A DNA stretch of 64,000 nt from Halorussus sp. MSC15.2 (GTDB taxonomy: Archaea; Halobacteriota; Halobacteria; Halobacteriales; Haladaptataceae): positions 1 through 64,000 of the forward strand of contig NZ_VSLZ01000001.1 in assembly GCF_010747475.1 (NCBI RefSeq), read 5' to 3'. The stretch's first letter is position 1; each line of letters starts with the position of its first letter. The notes beneath the pieces were generated by a model. The model had not been told where the DNA came from. It did no database searches and worked only from the letters and a program-made list of their open reading frames with translations. Below, piece by piece: positions 33,611-43,866 of this stretch. Made by a program: the position numbers and the translations under genes.

Positions 33611-34765
33611 ATGACACAATCGAAACGCGGACGAAACGAGCGTAGCGCTGACGCTTCGAGCGACGTGACGCCGTCGAGACGCCGATTTCTCGGTGCGGTC
33701 GGCGCGACCGGACTGGCCGGTGCGTCGGTCGTCGGGAGCGTATCCGCACAGACTCCGACGCTCAACGTTCTGACGTGGGAGGAGTACGGCGACCAGAAAC
33801 TGCTCAAACCCATCGAGGAGCAGGTCGGCGTCAACATCAAAATCACGAAGTCCACGTCGTCGGCCAAGATGTTCTCCAGTTGGAACGCTGGCCAGTACAA
33901 GCAGTACGACATCGCCATCCCCAACAACAACTACGTCCCGAAGATGATGAACGCGGACCTGCTGGCTCCGGTCCCGCAGGACGTAGTCACGAACCAGCAG
34001 AACATCTACGACACGTTCCAGCAGTTCGCGCAGAACCAGTTCACGAGCGAGGGTGACGCCTACGGGGTGCCGATTCGGTTCGGGTGGTACGGCTACTCCT
34101 ACGACTCCCGGAAGATTCCGGACCACGACCCGACCTACGAGATTCTGTTCAGCGAGGAGTTCGAGGGCGTCAACCTGAAGAATCAGGTCGTCATGTACGA
34201 CAACCACTTCAAGGCCATGAGCGCGGCGGCGCTCTACCTCGGGATGCAGGACGCATTCAAGGGGAAGCAAGTCAGCCTCTCCCAGCAGCAGATAGACGAG
34301 GTCAAGCAGACGATGATAGACCAGAAGCCGCTGCTGCAGGGGTACATCGCCGCGGACCCGACCTACATCAAGTCGTTCCGACAGGGCAACTTCCTCGTCG
34401 GTCAGTCCGGCCGGAACGAAATCGTCGAGATGAAAGTCAACGGCGACGACTGGCCCAAGATGGCCACGCCGAAGGAGGGGTCGCTGGCGTGGTTCGAGTC
34501 GGCCGTCGTCTCGAAGGCCTCGAACAACAAGCGGAAAGCGTGGGAGGTCGTCAACGAGTACATCTCGCCGAAACTGGGCGCGACGCTGGCGAAGGTCGGC
34601 TACTCGCCCAGCGTCAACCCGGCGACACAGGAGTACCTGACCGAGCGCCAGAACAACCTGTACGGGGCGATAGACCCCAAGCGATTACAGAACTTCATCC
34701 CGTTCAAGGCCGTCGAGAACGAGCGGGCGTGGATACAGGCGTGGGAGGAAATCAAGGTCGCCTAA
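33611..34765 (+). CDS. potD: Spermidine/putrescine-type substrate-binding protein (Tat)
   Basis: This 384-residue extracellular protein carries a Tat signal (PSRRRFLGAVGATGLAG) cleaved or anchored after VGSVSAQ. The mature part is a periplasmic-binding fold of the PotD type (LNVLTWEEYGDQKLLKPIEEQVG near the start, and WFESAVVSKASNNKRKAWEVVNEYISP in the second lobe). It captures polyamines or a related cationic or organic solute outside the cell and delivers it to PotB/PotC. The two permease genes follow with a one-base gap, making a tight operon. Confidence 0.87.
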   Translation: MTQSKRGRNERSADASSDVTPSRRRFLGAVGATGLAGASVVGSVSAQTPTLNVLTWEEYGDQKLLKPIEEQVGVNIKITKSTSSAKMFSSWNAGQYKQYDIAIPNNNYVPKMMNADLLAPVPQDVVTNQQNIYDTFQQFAQNQFTSEGDAYGVPIRFGWYGYSYDSRKIPDHDPTYEILFSEEFEGVNLKNQVVMYDNHFKAMSAAALYLGMQDAFKGKQVSLSQQQIDEVKQTMIDQKPLLQGYIAADPTYIKSFRQGNFLVGQSGRNEIVEMKVNGDDWPKMATPKEGSLAWFESAVVSKASNNKRKAWEVVNEYISPKLGATLAKVGYSPSVNPATQEYLTERQNNLYGAIDPKRLQNFIPFKAVENERAWIQAWEEIKVA

Positions 34766-34766
34766 C

Positions 34767-35702
34767 GTGGCTACCGAAACCTCCGAGCGCGGCCAGTCCG
34801 CGCGCGAGCAGTTCGTCGGCGCGTTCACCTCGCGGGCGAACAAGTTGGGGATAACCGCCGGACCGGCGCTGGTCTGGCTGTTTCTCCTGTTGCTCACGCC
34901 GCTGACGTTCATGGTGGCGGTGAGTTTCACGAACGTCGACCCCCTTACGTACCAGATAATCTGGGAACCGACCCTGAGCAACTACGAGCAGTTGTTCGCC
35001 GGGCAGGGGCCGTTCTGGCAGACGGCGTTCTTCCAGTCGCTCGCGCTGTCGTACTTCATCGCGGCCGTGACGACGGTCCTCTGTCTGGTGTTGGCGTTCC
35101 CGCTGGCGTACCTGCTCGCGCGCCGCGGCGGCACGACGTTCAAGGTCGTCATCTTCCTCGTGCTGCTGCCGTTCTTCACGATGTACCTCGTGCGGGCGTA
35201 CTCGTGGTACCTCATGTTCGGCCAGAGCGGTGTCATCAACAGTACGCTGGTCCGAACCGGGCTGGTGGACGGTCCGCTCGGCGTGTTCAACTATGGCGTC
35301 CCGGCCATCATCGTGGGGCTGACTCACGCGTACTTCCCGTACATGCTGCTGTCGCTGTACGCCAGCCTCGACGGGTTGGACTTCTCGCTCACCGAGGCCG
35401 CGCGGGACCTCGGTGCCAGCAGGACCGAGACGCTGAAGGACGTCATCCTCCCGCTGGTGCTTCCGGGCATCATCAGCGGGAGTCTGTTCGTGTTCGTGCC
35501 CGCGCTGGGCGCGTTCATCACGCCGCGATTCCTCGGACAGGGGAAGGTGCTGATGATAGGGCAACTCATCGAGGAGCGAATCAACTCGCTGTACGCCATC
35601 GGGTACGGGAGCGCGGCGTCGATGTTCATCGTCCTGAGCATCGTGGTCGCGTTCGCGCTGGCGTTCCGGTACGTCAGCATCGAGGACCTCGGGGGTGTCT
35701 GA
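34767..35702 (+). CDS. potB: Polyamine-type ABC permease, PotB-like
   Basis: This 311-residue permease has six TM helices and the BPD-type EAA loop EAARDLGASRTETLKDVILPLVLPG at about residues 210-234, which docks with PotA. It starts at GTG 34767, one base after the potD stop, and is followed by potC. The substrate assignment comes from potD and the family and could extend to other small organic solutes. Confidence 0.87.
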   Translation: MATETSERGQSAREQFVGAFTSRANKLGITAGPALVWLFLLLLTPLTFMVAVSFTNVDPLTYQIIWEPTLSNYEQLFAGQGPFWQTAFFQSLALSYFIAAVTTVLCLVLAFPLAYLLARRGGTTFKVVIFLVLLPFFTMYLVRAYSWYLMFGQSGVINSTLVRTGLVDGPLGVFNYGVPAIIVGLTHAYFPYMLLSLYASLDGLDFSLTEAARDLGASRTETLKDVILPLVLPGIISGSLFVFVPALGAFITPRFLGQGKVLMIGQLIEERINSLYAIGYGSAASMFIVLSIVVAFALAFRYVSIEDLGGV

Positions 35703-35703
35703 G

Positions 35704-36621
35704 ATGGCGACCGAGACCGAGTCCGGAACCGAAACCGAGCGCACGACCGCGACCGAGCGAGACGCCGGGACCCGGATTCTCGACCACGAGCGCAAGGAGT
35801 GGTTACTCGGCCGTAGCCTGTACCTCGTCGCGGGCGCGCTGCTGATATTCCTGTGGATTCCGCTCGCGGTGATGATTATCCTCTCGTTCACTGTCAACGC
35901 CAGCACGTTCTTCCCGTTCCGAGGGGTCACGCTGGCCCACTACGCCGCGACGTTCGCGGACGGTGCGCTGATGACCTCGCTCTGGCACAGCGTGCAAGTC
36001 GCGACGCTCGCGGCGTCTATCGCGACGGTACTCGGGGTGCTGGCGAGTTTCGCGCTGGCCCGGTACGCCTTCCCGCTCAAGGAGACCTACCGGACGTTCG
36101 GCATCTTGCCGATGGTGATTCCGGGCGTCGTGCTCGGCATCGCGCTGCTCATCTACTTCCGGACGCTGCTGCCCCAGTTGTTCGGCATCGAGATTACGCC
36201 GGGGTTCTGGACGGTGGTGCTGACCCACAGCGTCTACGGTCTCCCGTTCGTCCTGCTCATCGTGACCTCGCGGCTCTACACGTTCGACGAGTCGCTGGAG
36301 GAGGCGGCGCGAGACCTCGGGGCCGACCCGCTGACGGTGTTCCGGGACATCACGCTCCCCATCGTCGCGCCCGCCATCGGTGCGGGGTTCCTGTTCGCGT
36401 GGATTCGGTCGTTCGAGGACTTCATCCGCGCGTTCTTCGTCCGCGGGACGATGGACGTGCTGACGACGTCGATGTTCTCGATGATAAAGTACGGGACCGC
36501 GCCGAAGATGAACGCCATCTCGTCGTTCATCGTGTTCGTCATCGCGGTGGTGCTGGCGGTGGCGATGAACGTCGGCAACGTGACGGAAATGGTCGCCGGA
36601 ACGGAAGGCGAGGAGGAGTAG
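35704..36621 (+). CDS. potC: Polyamine-type ABC permease, PotC-like
   Basis: This 305-residue second permease has six TM helices and the EAA loop EEAARDLGADPLTVFRDITLPIVAPA. The charged 35-residue N-terminus is acidic and Thr/Glu-rich. The ATG at 35704 is one base after the potB stop (TGAGATGG). It completes the PotABCD transporter with two different permease subunits. Confidence 0.88.
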   Translation: MATETESGTETERTTATERDAGTRILDHERKEWLLGRSLYLVAGALLIFLWIPLAVMIILSFTVNASTFFPFRGVTLAHYAATFADGALMTSLWHSVQVATLAASIATVLGVLASFALARYAFPLKETYRTFGILPMVIPGVVLGIALLIYFRTLLPQLFGIEITPGFWTVVLTHSVYGLPFVLLIVTSRLYTFDESLEEAARDLGADPLTVFRDITLPIVAPAIGAGFLFAWIRSFEDFIRAFFVRGTMDVLTTSMFSMIKYGTAPKMNAISSFIVFVIAVVLAVAMNVGNVTEMVAGTEGEEE

Positions 36622-36642
36622 GTCCTCCGCCCTTCGCGACTC

Positions 36643-37692
36643 TCACGCGAGTCCGAGTAGTTCCAGCGCGCCGAACAGCAGGTCGCCGTAGGTCAGCGCC
36701 ACGACGGTACCGACGAACAGCGGGACGACGAACGGGATGCCCGGCGAGACCCAGACGCGGTCCTCGGTGACCAGCACGTCCAGTCCGTCGCGCAGACCCT
36801 CGGGCGTCGTCCCGTACGCGCCGTGGTCGATGTCCGCGAGGAACGCCGCCGCGCCCCACGGGTCGTCGTCGGGGGCGTCCGACTCGCCGACGGGTTCGCT
36901 CCGTTCGAGCGCTCCGCCGTCGGTGCGGACCTCCTCGACGCCGGTCGAACCGTCGCCCGGCGGATTCGGGTCGGCCGGGAGGGTCGCCGGGTCCCGGAAG
37001 CGGTCGGCACGCTCGCGGACCTCCGCGAGCGTCAGGCCGCGCCACCGGAGGTACATCCGCACTGCGTCGAGGTCCACGCCGTTGCGAGTCACCCCGTCGG
37101 GGGTCTCCAGCAGGCGGCCGTGTTCATCGGGAACCGCGTCCCACGATACCGGCCTGCCGACGAACATCACCGACGAGAACCGCCCGGCGGCGGCGTTGCG
37201 CGCGAGGACCGCGAGGGGATAGAGCGCGCCCAGTAGCACCGTGTTCGTCAGGATGGTCAGCGAGAACACGCCGACCGTGGTGTGCTGATGGGGGAGCGCC
37301 CAGTTCAAAACTTCGTAGGTCGGATAGGTGGGAAAGAGCGCGGCGACGACGAGGAACGCCTTCGCGTCCGCACCGCCGAACGCCCGGAACCACCAGAAGG
37401 CGAGTACCAGCGGCGCGACGAACCCGAGGCTAATCGCCGTCCGGAGTGCGAACGCTCTGGTCTCGTACGGCGTGCCGGTCCACGCCTGCCACCCCTCGAC
37501 CGCGAGCAGAACGACCGCGAGCGCGGCGAGGGGGTACCACGTCCGGTTCGGCACGCGGCGGGTCTTCACGTCCCGCCACGCGGCCCAACCGAAGACGGGG
37601 ACGACGAGCAGTCTGAGTAGGTCGGGTATCGAGGCGTCGATGGGGGAAGCCACGGCGTAGTATCTCTCCGTAGCCGAGGTTTGTTTCGGCAT
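36643..37692 (-). CDS. Archaeal prepilin/preflagellin peptidase (A24)
   Basis: This membrane aspartic peptidase of up to 349 residues cleaves class III signal peptides of archaeal type IV pilins or archaellins. The two catalytic aspartates are in [11 protein letters not shown] (first helix end) and GGADAKAF (GxGD-like motif). About six TM helices flank a large hydrophilic, acidic loop (about 200-290) that is longer than in FlaK and PibD. Coordinates use ATG 37692, but a TATA box (TTTATATA) directly before that codon suggests the real start is GTG 37653, which gives the usual short N-terminus [15 protein letters not shown]. Confidence 0.82.
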   Translation of the reverse strand: MPKQTSATERYYAVASPIDASIPDLLRLLVVPVFGWAAWRDVKTRRVPNRTWYPLAALAVVLLAVEGWQAWTGTPYETRAFALRTAISLGFVAPLVLAFWWFRAFGGADAKAFLVVAALFPTYPTYEVLNWALPHQHTTVGVFSLTILTNTVLLGALYPLAVLARNAAAGRFSSVMFVGRPVSWDAVPDEHGRLLETPDGVTRNGVDLDAVRMYLRWRGLTLAEVRERADRFRDPATLPADPNPPGDGSTGVEEVRTDGGALERSEPVGESDAPDDDPWGAAAFLADIDHGAYGTTPEGLRDGLDVLVTEDRVWVSPGIPFVVPLFVGTVVALTYGDLLFGALELLGLA

Positions 37693-37744
37693 CGTATATA
37701 AATGTAAGAGGAGCGGCCGAGGAGCGACCCGAACTGAACCCCGC

Positions 37745-38005
37745 TTACGCGCTCTCGTCGGTGCCGTGAATCGCGTCCACTCGCCACGACGTACCTCCCT
37801 CGTCGCTCCCCACCAACGTCGCATCGACGGTTCCCGACGACTCCGCCAATCGCTCGAACAGGTCCGCGTCTCCGTCGGGGAGGGGGACGGCGACGTACTG
37901 GTCGTCCGAACTCCGGAGGACCACCTCGCGCTCGGTGGCGTCGACGTTCCAGACGCTGAAGGTGTCGCGCATCGTTCGGCCCGAACCGCCGGGTTCGTCC
38001 GTCAT
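37745..38005 (-). CDS. Small acidic protein, unknown
   Basis: This 86-residue protein starts [27 protein letters not shown] and looks like a small beta-sheet protein ([19 protein letters not shown]), with a second possible ATG at residue 12. Its composition is haloarchaeal and it does not overlap neighbours. It lies between the ferredoxin gene and the prepilin peptidase gene, all on the minus strand. No family is recognised. Confidence 0.6.
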   Translation of the reverse strand: MTDEPGGSGRTMRDTFSVWNVDATEREVVLRSSDDQYVAVPLPDGDADLFERLAESSGTVDATLVGSDEGGTSWRVDAIHGTDESA

Positions 38006-38104
38006 CTTCCGACGTGACGTCGTCCACTTCCGTAAAACGCACTGCTGGCGAGAGCTATCGCTGGTGGACCGTGTCGGCGCAAAAAATCGAACCGCGAGTC
38101 CGGT

Positions 38105-38494
38105 CTATATGACGCGGTTCTGGAGGTAGTCGAGGTGCTTGGCGTTGTAGACGATTTTGACCTCGTCGGCGGCCGCGCTGCCGATGCAGGTCAGGCGGAC
38201 GTTCTTCTCTTCGACCTCTTCGTCGGAGAGAATCTGCTGCATGTCCATGTCGATTTCGCCTTCTTTGACGATGGCGGCGCAGTTCGCGCACGCACCGGCG
38301 CGGCACGAGAAGGGCCAGTCGTAGCCCTGAGCCTCCGCGGCTTCGAGGATGTACTCGCCTTCGGCCACTTCGAGCGTACCGTAGTCCTCGTCGCCGAGGT
38401 CCGCGTCAGCGGCCTGCTCGAAGAGGTCGTCGTCGTCCATGTCCCAGCCCTGGTCGTCCAGAACTTCGTAGTTGAGGTATTCTACAGTTGGCAT
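38105..38494 (-). CDS. fdx: Haloarchaeal 2Fe-2S ferredoxin
   Basis: This 129-residue plant-type ferredoxin is of the haloarchaeal kind, with an extra acidic N-terminal insertion (about residues 10-35; [24 protein letters not shown]) that aids salt stability. The cluster ligands follow C-x4-C-x2-C ([12 protein letters not shown]), with a fourth Cys in VRLTCIGS. It is the electron partner of 2-oxoacid oxidoreductases and other enzymes. The ATG at 38494 is the known N-terminus ([10 protein letters not shown]). Confidence 0.95.
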   Translation of the reverse strand: MPTVEYLNYEVLDDQGWDMDDDDLFEQAADADLGDEDYGTLEVAEGEYILEAAEAQGYDWPFSCRAGACANCAAIVKEGEIDMDMQQILSDEEVEEKNVRLTCIGSAAADEVKIVYNAKHLDYLQNRVI

Positions 38495-38557
38495 CAAGCC
38501 GATGGTTCGACCGCGACATGGTTAGTAGTTATTGTTTCACGGCGAGACCCGCGGACG

Positions 38558-39763
38558 CTACTGATAAATCGGGAAGAACTCGAACAGGAGGAACGAGGCC
38601 AGCGCCGATATCGTCGGCGTCATAATCCAGAGCATGATGACGCGGCCCGTCGAGGACGGGTCGAACAGGTCCTTCGTCTGGAGTTCCGCCGGGTCCTCCT
38701 CACCGATTCGCTGGACTTCCTCTTCGGGTTCGGCGGTGAGGGCGTCGACGGACATCTTGGACTCGCCGTCGCCGCGTTCGTCGTCCGCCTCTTTCTCGCC
38801 CCGGACAGCGGTGGCCGCGGCGTCCCTGACTCTGACCGCCCGCGTCGCTCGTCCCCACCCGAGACCGATGATGCACATCGTCGCGCTGACCGCGAGGCTG
38901 GCCGGGATACCCAGGTACGACAGGAAGGTGATGAGCGACGCCGACACTACCTCTACGATGAGCGCGGCCAGCAGGGGCAGGTCGGTGAGGTCGTTGCCGA
39001 CGGTGTCGAGGGTCCGGCGCGCGATGGTGAACGCGCCGAGCGCGATGGCACCCGCGGCGAGGAGAATCCCCTGATTGATTCCCAGTTCGCGGCTTCCCAC
39101 GAGGGGGGCGACGGCGTTCGCTACGTTGCTCGCGCCCGCCGAGAACGCCATGTAACACCCGATGACGACGACCAAGATGCTACTGATTAGCTCCCGCCTG
39201 TTCGTCGTCGCACTCGGGACCGGATACGGAATCGACGCCACGCGGTTGTACTCGAAGAGCGGTCCCTCCGAGCGGTCGATGCGGAACCACACGTCGAGGT
39301 ACGGGTAGAGGTAGCGCCCGATGACCGCACAGACCCAGAACGCGACGATGGGGGCGACCAGCCACCATGAGACTATCTGGCCCATCACGCCCCAGTCGAT
39401 GTCGCCCGCCGCGACGCCGAGACCCGCGATGGCCCCGACGGCGGTCATCGAGGTGGAGGCGGGCACGCCGAACAGGTTCGAGACGAGCAGCGCGAGTCCC
39501 ACGAAGAAGAGGACGCCCACGCTCGCGGGGAGCGTGAACAGCGCCGCGGGGACGATTTCGCCGCCCATCGTTGCCACGACGTTCCGACCGACAGTCCACC
39601 CGCCGAGCAACGCGAACGTCGCCATCAGTCCGGCCGCGCCGAGTTTCGAGAGGACGCCGCTCCCGACTGCAGGGCCGAACGCGACCCCGGTCGAGGAGCC
39701 ACCGATGTTGAATCCGACGAAGACCGCGACGGCGAGACCGACGAGGAGGAGTACGCTAATCAC
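38558..39763 (-). CDS. PiT-family phosphate permease (intact tandem copy)
   Basis: This 401-residue, ten-helix protein has an N-terminal half with FNIGGSSTGVAFGPAVGSG and a second signature FSAGASNVANAVAPLVGSR, the usual place of the GANDVANA-like PiT motif. A hydrophilic acidic loop occupies about residues 315-370. It starts at GTG 39763. The neighbouring upstream gene (39870-41119) is a close paralogue in the same orientation, so this is a tandem duplication. It imports phosphate, probably with Na+ or H+. Confidence 0.85.
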   Translation of the reverse strand: MISVLLLVGLAVAVFVGFNIGGSSTGVAFGPAVGSGVLSKLGAAGLMATFALLGGWTVGRNVVATMGGEIVPAALFTLPASVGVLFFVGLALLVSNLFGVPASTSMTAVGAIAGLGVAAGDIDWGVMGQIVSWWLVAPIVAFWVCAVIGRYLYPYLDVWFRIDRSEGPLFEYNRVASIPYPVPSATTNRRELISSILVVVIGCYMAFSAGASNVANAVAPLVGSRELGINQGILLAAGAIALGAFTIARRTLDTVGNDLTDLPLLAALIVEVVSASLITFLSYLGIPASLAVSATMCIIGLGWGRATRAVRVRDAAATAVRGEKEADDERGDGESKMSVDALTAEPEEEVQRIGEEDPAELQTKDLFDPSSTGRVIMLWIMTPTISALASFLLFEFFPIYQ

Positions 39764-39869
39764 AGTCGATATATCGTACGAAAACCCTTTAAATGGTGTT
39801 GATTACCTCTCCGCCACGTCGGGGTCGTCTCGCCCGTGTCCGAGTCCGCCGACTCCACCGGCCGAACCC

Positions 39870-41119
39870 TCACGAGGTGTAGACCGGAAAGACGCTGAAC
39901 AGGACGTACGAGGCCGTCCCGGAGAGCGATGGCGTGAGAATCCAGAGGAAGACGACCCGGGCAGTCGCCGCAGGGTCGAACAGGTCGCTGGCGTTCACTT
40001 CGCCGAGGTCCTCACCGATAGGGACGACTTCATCCGACTGGTCGCTCGTCGCAGACTGTCCCGCGGTCCGGCCTCGGTCCTCGTCGGGGACTGGCCGACC
40101 GCTCCCGTTCGTCATCGGTCCCGGAGCGTCTCCGTCAGTGCCCTCCCCGGCCACGGCCGCCTCCGCGGCGTCCGCGACGGTGGTGGACCGCGACGCCCGA
40201 CCCCATCCGAGACCGACGATGCTCATCGTCGCGCTCACGGCGAGACTCGCGGGAATATCGATATACGAGAGGAACCCGATGAGGCTGGCGCTGACGGTTT
40301 CGACGACGAGCGCGGCCAGCAGGGGCAGGTCGGTGAGGTCGTTGCCGACGGTGTCGAGAGTCCGGCGCGCGATGGTGAACGAACCGACCGTGAGCGCACT
40401 CGCACCGATAGCGACGTACAGGAGAAGTCCGTCACCGAACGTCCGCGCACCGTACAGCGGCGCGACGGCGTTCGCCACGTTGCTCGCGCCCGCCGAGAAC
40501 GCCATGTAACACCCGATGACGACGACGAGGCCGTTCCCGAGCAGTTCGCGGCGGTCGTCCCGTCCGCCGCTCCGACGGGGACCGACCCGACCGAGAGTTC
40601 CCGCCAGTCGAGGATAGGTCCCGACGACCGCTCGATTCGGAATCTGGCCGCGAGATGCGGGTAGAGGTACCGGCCTACGACCGCGCAGGCCCAGAACGCG
40701 ACGACCGGCGACAGGAGCCACCACGATAGTATCTCCCCGATTTTCTCCCAATCGAGGAAGTTCCCGGCTACACCCATCCCCGCGATGGCCCCGACGGCTG
40801 TCATCGAGGTGGAGGCGGGCACGCCGAACAGGTTCGAGACGAGCAGGGCGACTCCCACGAAGAATAACACGACGATTCCCGCGACGAGGTTGAAGTGGCT
40901 CGCCGCGACGATTCGGCCGCCCATCGTCTGGATGACGCCCCGCCCGAGGGTGGCCCCGCCGAGGAAGGCGCACCCCGACATCAGGGCGGCAGCCCCGAGT
41001 TTCGAGAGGACGCCGCTCCCGACCGCGGGACCGAACGCGACCCCGGTCGAGGAACCGCCGATGTTGAACCCGACGAACACGGCGACCGCGACGCCGGCGA
41101 GGAGGAGGACACTGGCCAC
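39870..41119 (-). pseudogene. PiT-family phosphate permease, frameshifted tandem copy
   Basis: The first 190 or so codons (from GTG 41119, VASVLLLAGVAVAVF) match the intact paralogue next door. The frame then shifts, and the second half (DDRRELLGNGLVVVIGCYMAFSAG to the end at 39870) continues in another frame. The break is at 40559-40561, where a CCC run (GGG on the coding strand) appears one base short: adding one G makes an unbroken 416-residue PiT protein, colinear with its neighbour. Either a sequencing indel or a genuinely inactivated copy. Signature motifs in both halves are otherwise intact, so inactivation would be recent. Confidence 0.78.
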
Positions 41120-41345
41120 GGCTCAATAGACGACGAACTGACAGTTAAAATTTGTAGATATCGAACCACGAATCCGCACCGCTGGCGTCGCATGGCGACC
41201 GATTCCGGGAGACGACTGACGGTACCGGAGACGACGAACGATACCCGAGACCACGGACGCGCCGACGGTCACCGCTCCGGACCGAGTTCTGGCAAAAGGT
41301 ACAGGGTGAGAAAGGGTTATCCCCGCGGCACGAGTTTCGGTACGC

Positions 41346-42932
41346 ATGAAAGTACTCGTGACGGACCCCATCGCAGACGCAGGTTTAGACCGACTCCGTG
41401 AGGCGGGTCACGAAGTCGAAACCGCGTACGACGTGGAAGGCGACGCGCTGCTGTCGGCCGTCTCGGACGCGAACGGTCTCATCGTTCGCTCGGGAACCGA
41501 CGTGACCGAGGAGGTCTTCGACGCCGCCCCGGACCTCGTCATCGTCGGGCGCGCCGGTATCGGCGTGGACAACATCGACATCGACGCCGCGACCGAACAC
41601 GGCGTCATCGTCGCCAACGCGCCGGAGGGCAATGTCCGGGCCGCGGCCGAACACACGGTCGCGATGGCGTTCGCCTCGGCGCGCTCGATTCCGCAGGCCC
41701 ACATCCGACTCAAGGACGGCGAGTGGGCGAAGGGCGACTACCTCGGCACCGAGGTCAACGGCAAGGCGCTCGGCGTCGTCGGTCTCGGCCGCGTCGGTCA
41801 AGAGGTCGCCAAGAAACTCGACTCGCTCGGCATGGACCTCGTGGCCTACGACCCCTACATCAGCGAGGACCGCGCCAAGCAACTCGGCGCGGAACTCGTC
41901 GACCTCGACGAGTGTCTCGACCGGGCGGACTTCCTCACGGTCCACACGCCGCTGACGCCCGAGACAGAGGGTCTTATCTCCGACGAGGAACTCGCCCAAC
42001 TCGAAGGCGGCTATCTGGTCAACTGCGCGCGCGGCGGCGTCGTGGACGAAGACGCGCTCGCGGAGGCAGTCGAGGACGGCGTCCTCGCGGGTGCGGCGGT
42101 GGACGTGTTCGCCGACGAACCCATCTCCCCCGACAACCCTCTGCTGGACGTGGAGGACGTGGTGGTCACGCCCCACCTCGGAGCCAGTACCGAGGCCGCA
42201 CAGGAGAACGTCGCCACCAGCACCGCCGACCAAGTGGTCGCGGCGTTCGCCGAGGAACCGGTCGTCAACGCTCTGAACGCGCCGTCCATCGACGAGAGCG
42301 CGTTCCCCCGCGTCGAACCGTACATCGGTCTCGCCGAGACCGCGGGCAAAATCGCCACGCAACTGCTCGACCAGCGCATCGACTCCATCGAGGTCCACTA
42401 CGAGGGCGACATCGCCGAGGAGGACGTGGAACTCGTCACCGCGAGCGCCCAGAAGGGCGTCTTCCAACCGCTGGAGTGGCAGGTCAACGCGGTCAACGCG
42501 CCCCAGATAGCCGAGGAGCGCGGCGTCGAAGTGACCGAGAGCAAGACCCGCCAGACCGAGGACTTCCAGAGCCTCGTCCGCGTGACGGTCTCGGGCGACG
42601 ACGAGTCGATTAGCGTCGAAGGGACGCTGTTCGCCGACGACGACCCGCGCATCGTCCGCGTGGACGACTACCGAGTGGACGCCATCCCGCACGGACACAT
42701 GCTCGTCGCCCGGAACAAGGACGAACCGGGCGTCATCGGGTTCATCGGCACCGTGCTCGGCGACCACGAGGTCAACATCGCGGGGATGTTCAACGCCCGC
42801 GAGGCCATCGGCGGCGAGGCGCTGACGGTGTACACCCTCGACGCGCAGGTCCCCGACGACGCCAAGGAAGTGCTGGAGAACGACGACCGCATCATCGAAG
42901 CGCGGTACATCGAACTGAACGGCGCGGAGTAG
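41346..42932 (+). CDS. serA: D-3-phosphoglycerate dehydrogenase
   Basis: This 528-residue enzyme oxidises 3-phosphoglycerate to phosphohydroxypyruvate with NAD+ in serine synthesis. The N-terminal catalytic and NAD domains show VVGLGRVGQEVAKKLDSLGMDLVAYDPY (Rossmann) and the catalytic Arg/Glu/His in VNCARGGVVDEDAL and TPHLGASTEAAQ. After about 310 come the ASB domain and, at about 450-528, an ACT domain (MLVARNKDEPGVIGFIGTVLG), as in the long form that senses serine. The start ATG is 41346. Confidence 0.94.
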   Translation: MKVLVTDPIADAGLDRLREAGHEVETAYDVEGDALLSAVSDANGLIVRSGTDVTEEVFDAAPDLVIVGRAGIGVDNIDIDAATEHGVIVANAPEGNVRAAAEHTVAMAFASARSIPQAHIRLKDGEWAKGDYLGTEVNGKALGVVGLGRVGQEVAKKLDSLGMDLVAYDPYISEDRAKQLGAELVDLDECLDRADFLTVHTPLTPETEGLISDEELAQLEGGYLVNCARGGVVDEDALAEAVEDGVLAGAAVDVFADEPISPDNPLLDVEDVVVTPHLGASTEAAQENVATSTADQVVAAFAEEPVVNALNAPSIDESAFPRVEPYIGLAETAGKIATQLLDQRIDSIEVHYEGDIAEEDVELVTASAQKGVFQPLEWQVNAVNAPQIAEERGVEVTESKTRQTEDFQSLVRVTVSGDDESISVEGTLFADDDPRIVRVDDYRVDAIPHGHMLVARNKDEPGVIGFIGTVLGDHEVNIAGMFNAREAIGGEALTVYTLDAQVPDDAKEVLENDDRIIEARYIELNGAE

Positions 42933-43010
42933 ACTCCTTCGACGCGATTTTCTGGCCGAGTGCCGCTCGACAACCACCGCCTATTAGTGTCGTCGCTGGG
43001 ACTCTCGCCC

Positions 43011-43835
43011 GTGAGACATCTCGGACTCAAGGCACGAATGGCGGTCGTCGGGTCGATGCTGTTCGCGTTCTACGCGGTGGCCGCCGTCGCGGCGATGGGC
43101 GTGTTCGGCTTCCCGCCGATACTCGTCGTACTGGGGAGCGTCGCGTTCGTCGGCGTGCAGTACAAAATCGGCAAGTGGGCCGCGCTCAGGAGCGTCGGCG
43201 CGGAGGACATGCCCGAGGACCGCTTCCCGGACATCCACCGACAGGTCGAATCGCTGTCGAAGGAGATGGGCATCGACAAGCCTCGGTTGATGGTCGCCAG
43301 CATGGGCGTGCCCAACGCGTTCGCGGTCGGGCGCAAGGGCGACGGGACCGTCGTCGTCTCGGAGGAACTCCTCCAACTGCTCTCCCCCGAGGAGGTCGAG
43401 GGCGTCCTCGCGCACGAACTCGCCCACATTCGGAACCGCGACGTGGTGATGATGGTCCTCGGACAGGGCGTCGCCTCCATCGTGGCCATCGTCGCCCAGT
43501 GGGCGGTCCTGCTGACCGGCGACAACGACCTCGCGGACTTCTTCCTCGCCATCGTCGTGGGCCAGATAACTCAGATGCTCGTGATGGTGTTCGTGTTCGC
43601 CATCTCGCGCTACCGCGAGTACGTCGCCGACCGAGACGCCGCCGACGAAATCGGCGGCGGGGAACCGCTCGCCTCCGCACTGGAGAAGATTAGCCGCGGG
43701 AGCGAGCGCGGCGGGGAGTCGAAACTGGACTCCGACGTCAGTGCGCTCTGTATCTTCGGCGACGGGACGGGCTTGGCGCGACTGTTCGCCACCCACCCGC
43801 CGGTCGAGAAGCGAATCGAGCGCCTGCGCAACTGA
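43011..43835 (+). CDS. htpX: HtpX-like membrane zinc metalloprotease
   Basis: This 274-residue M48 peptidase has TM helices at about 10-30 and 30-50 and another pair around 155-200. The zinc motif HELAHIRNRD lies at about 140-150, with the third ligand Glu in RYREYVADRDAADEI. It degrades misfolded membrane proteins. The start is GTG 43011 (VRHLGLKARMAVVGSMLFAF), about 30 bases after a TATA-like CTATTAGT; the track upstream lacks coding character. Confidence 0.88.
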   Translation: MRHLGLKARMAVVGSMLFAFYAVAAVAAMGVFGFPPILVVLGSVAFVGVQYKIGKWAALRSVGAEDMPEDRFPDIHRQVESLSKEMGIDKPRLMVASMGVPNAFAVGRKGDGTVVVSEELLQLLSPEEVEGVLAHELAHIRNRDVVMMVLGQGVASIVAIVAQWAVLLTGDNDLADFFLAIVVGQITQMLVMVFVFAISRYREYVADRDAADEIGGGEPLASALEKISRGSERGGESKLDSDVSALCIFGDGTGLARLFATHPPVEKRIERLRN

Positions 43836-43866
43836 TGGGACCGCGTCCAATGGAGCGATACGACTG

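Noticed and set aside
18029-41119. PiT genes as an integrated phosphate island
   Set aside because: The three PiT genes are 20 kb apart with ordinary chromosomal genes between them and no regulators or mobile-element marks; only the two at 38.6-41.1 kb form a tandem pair.
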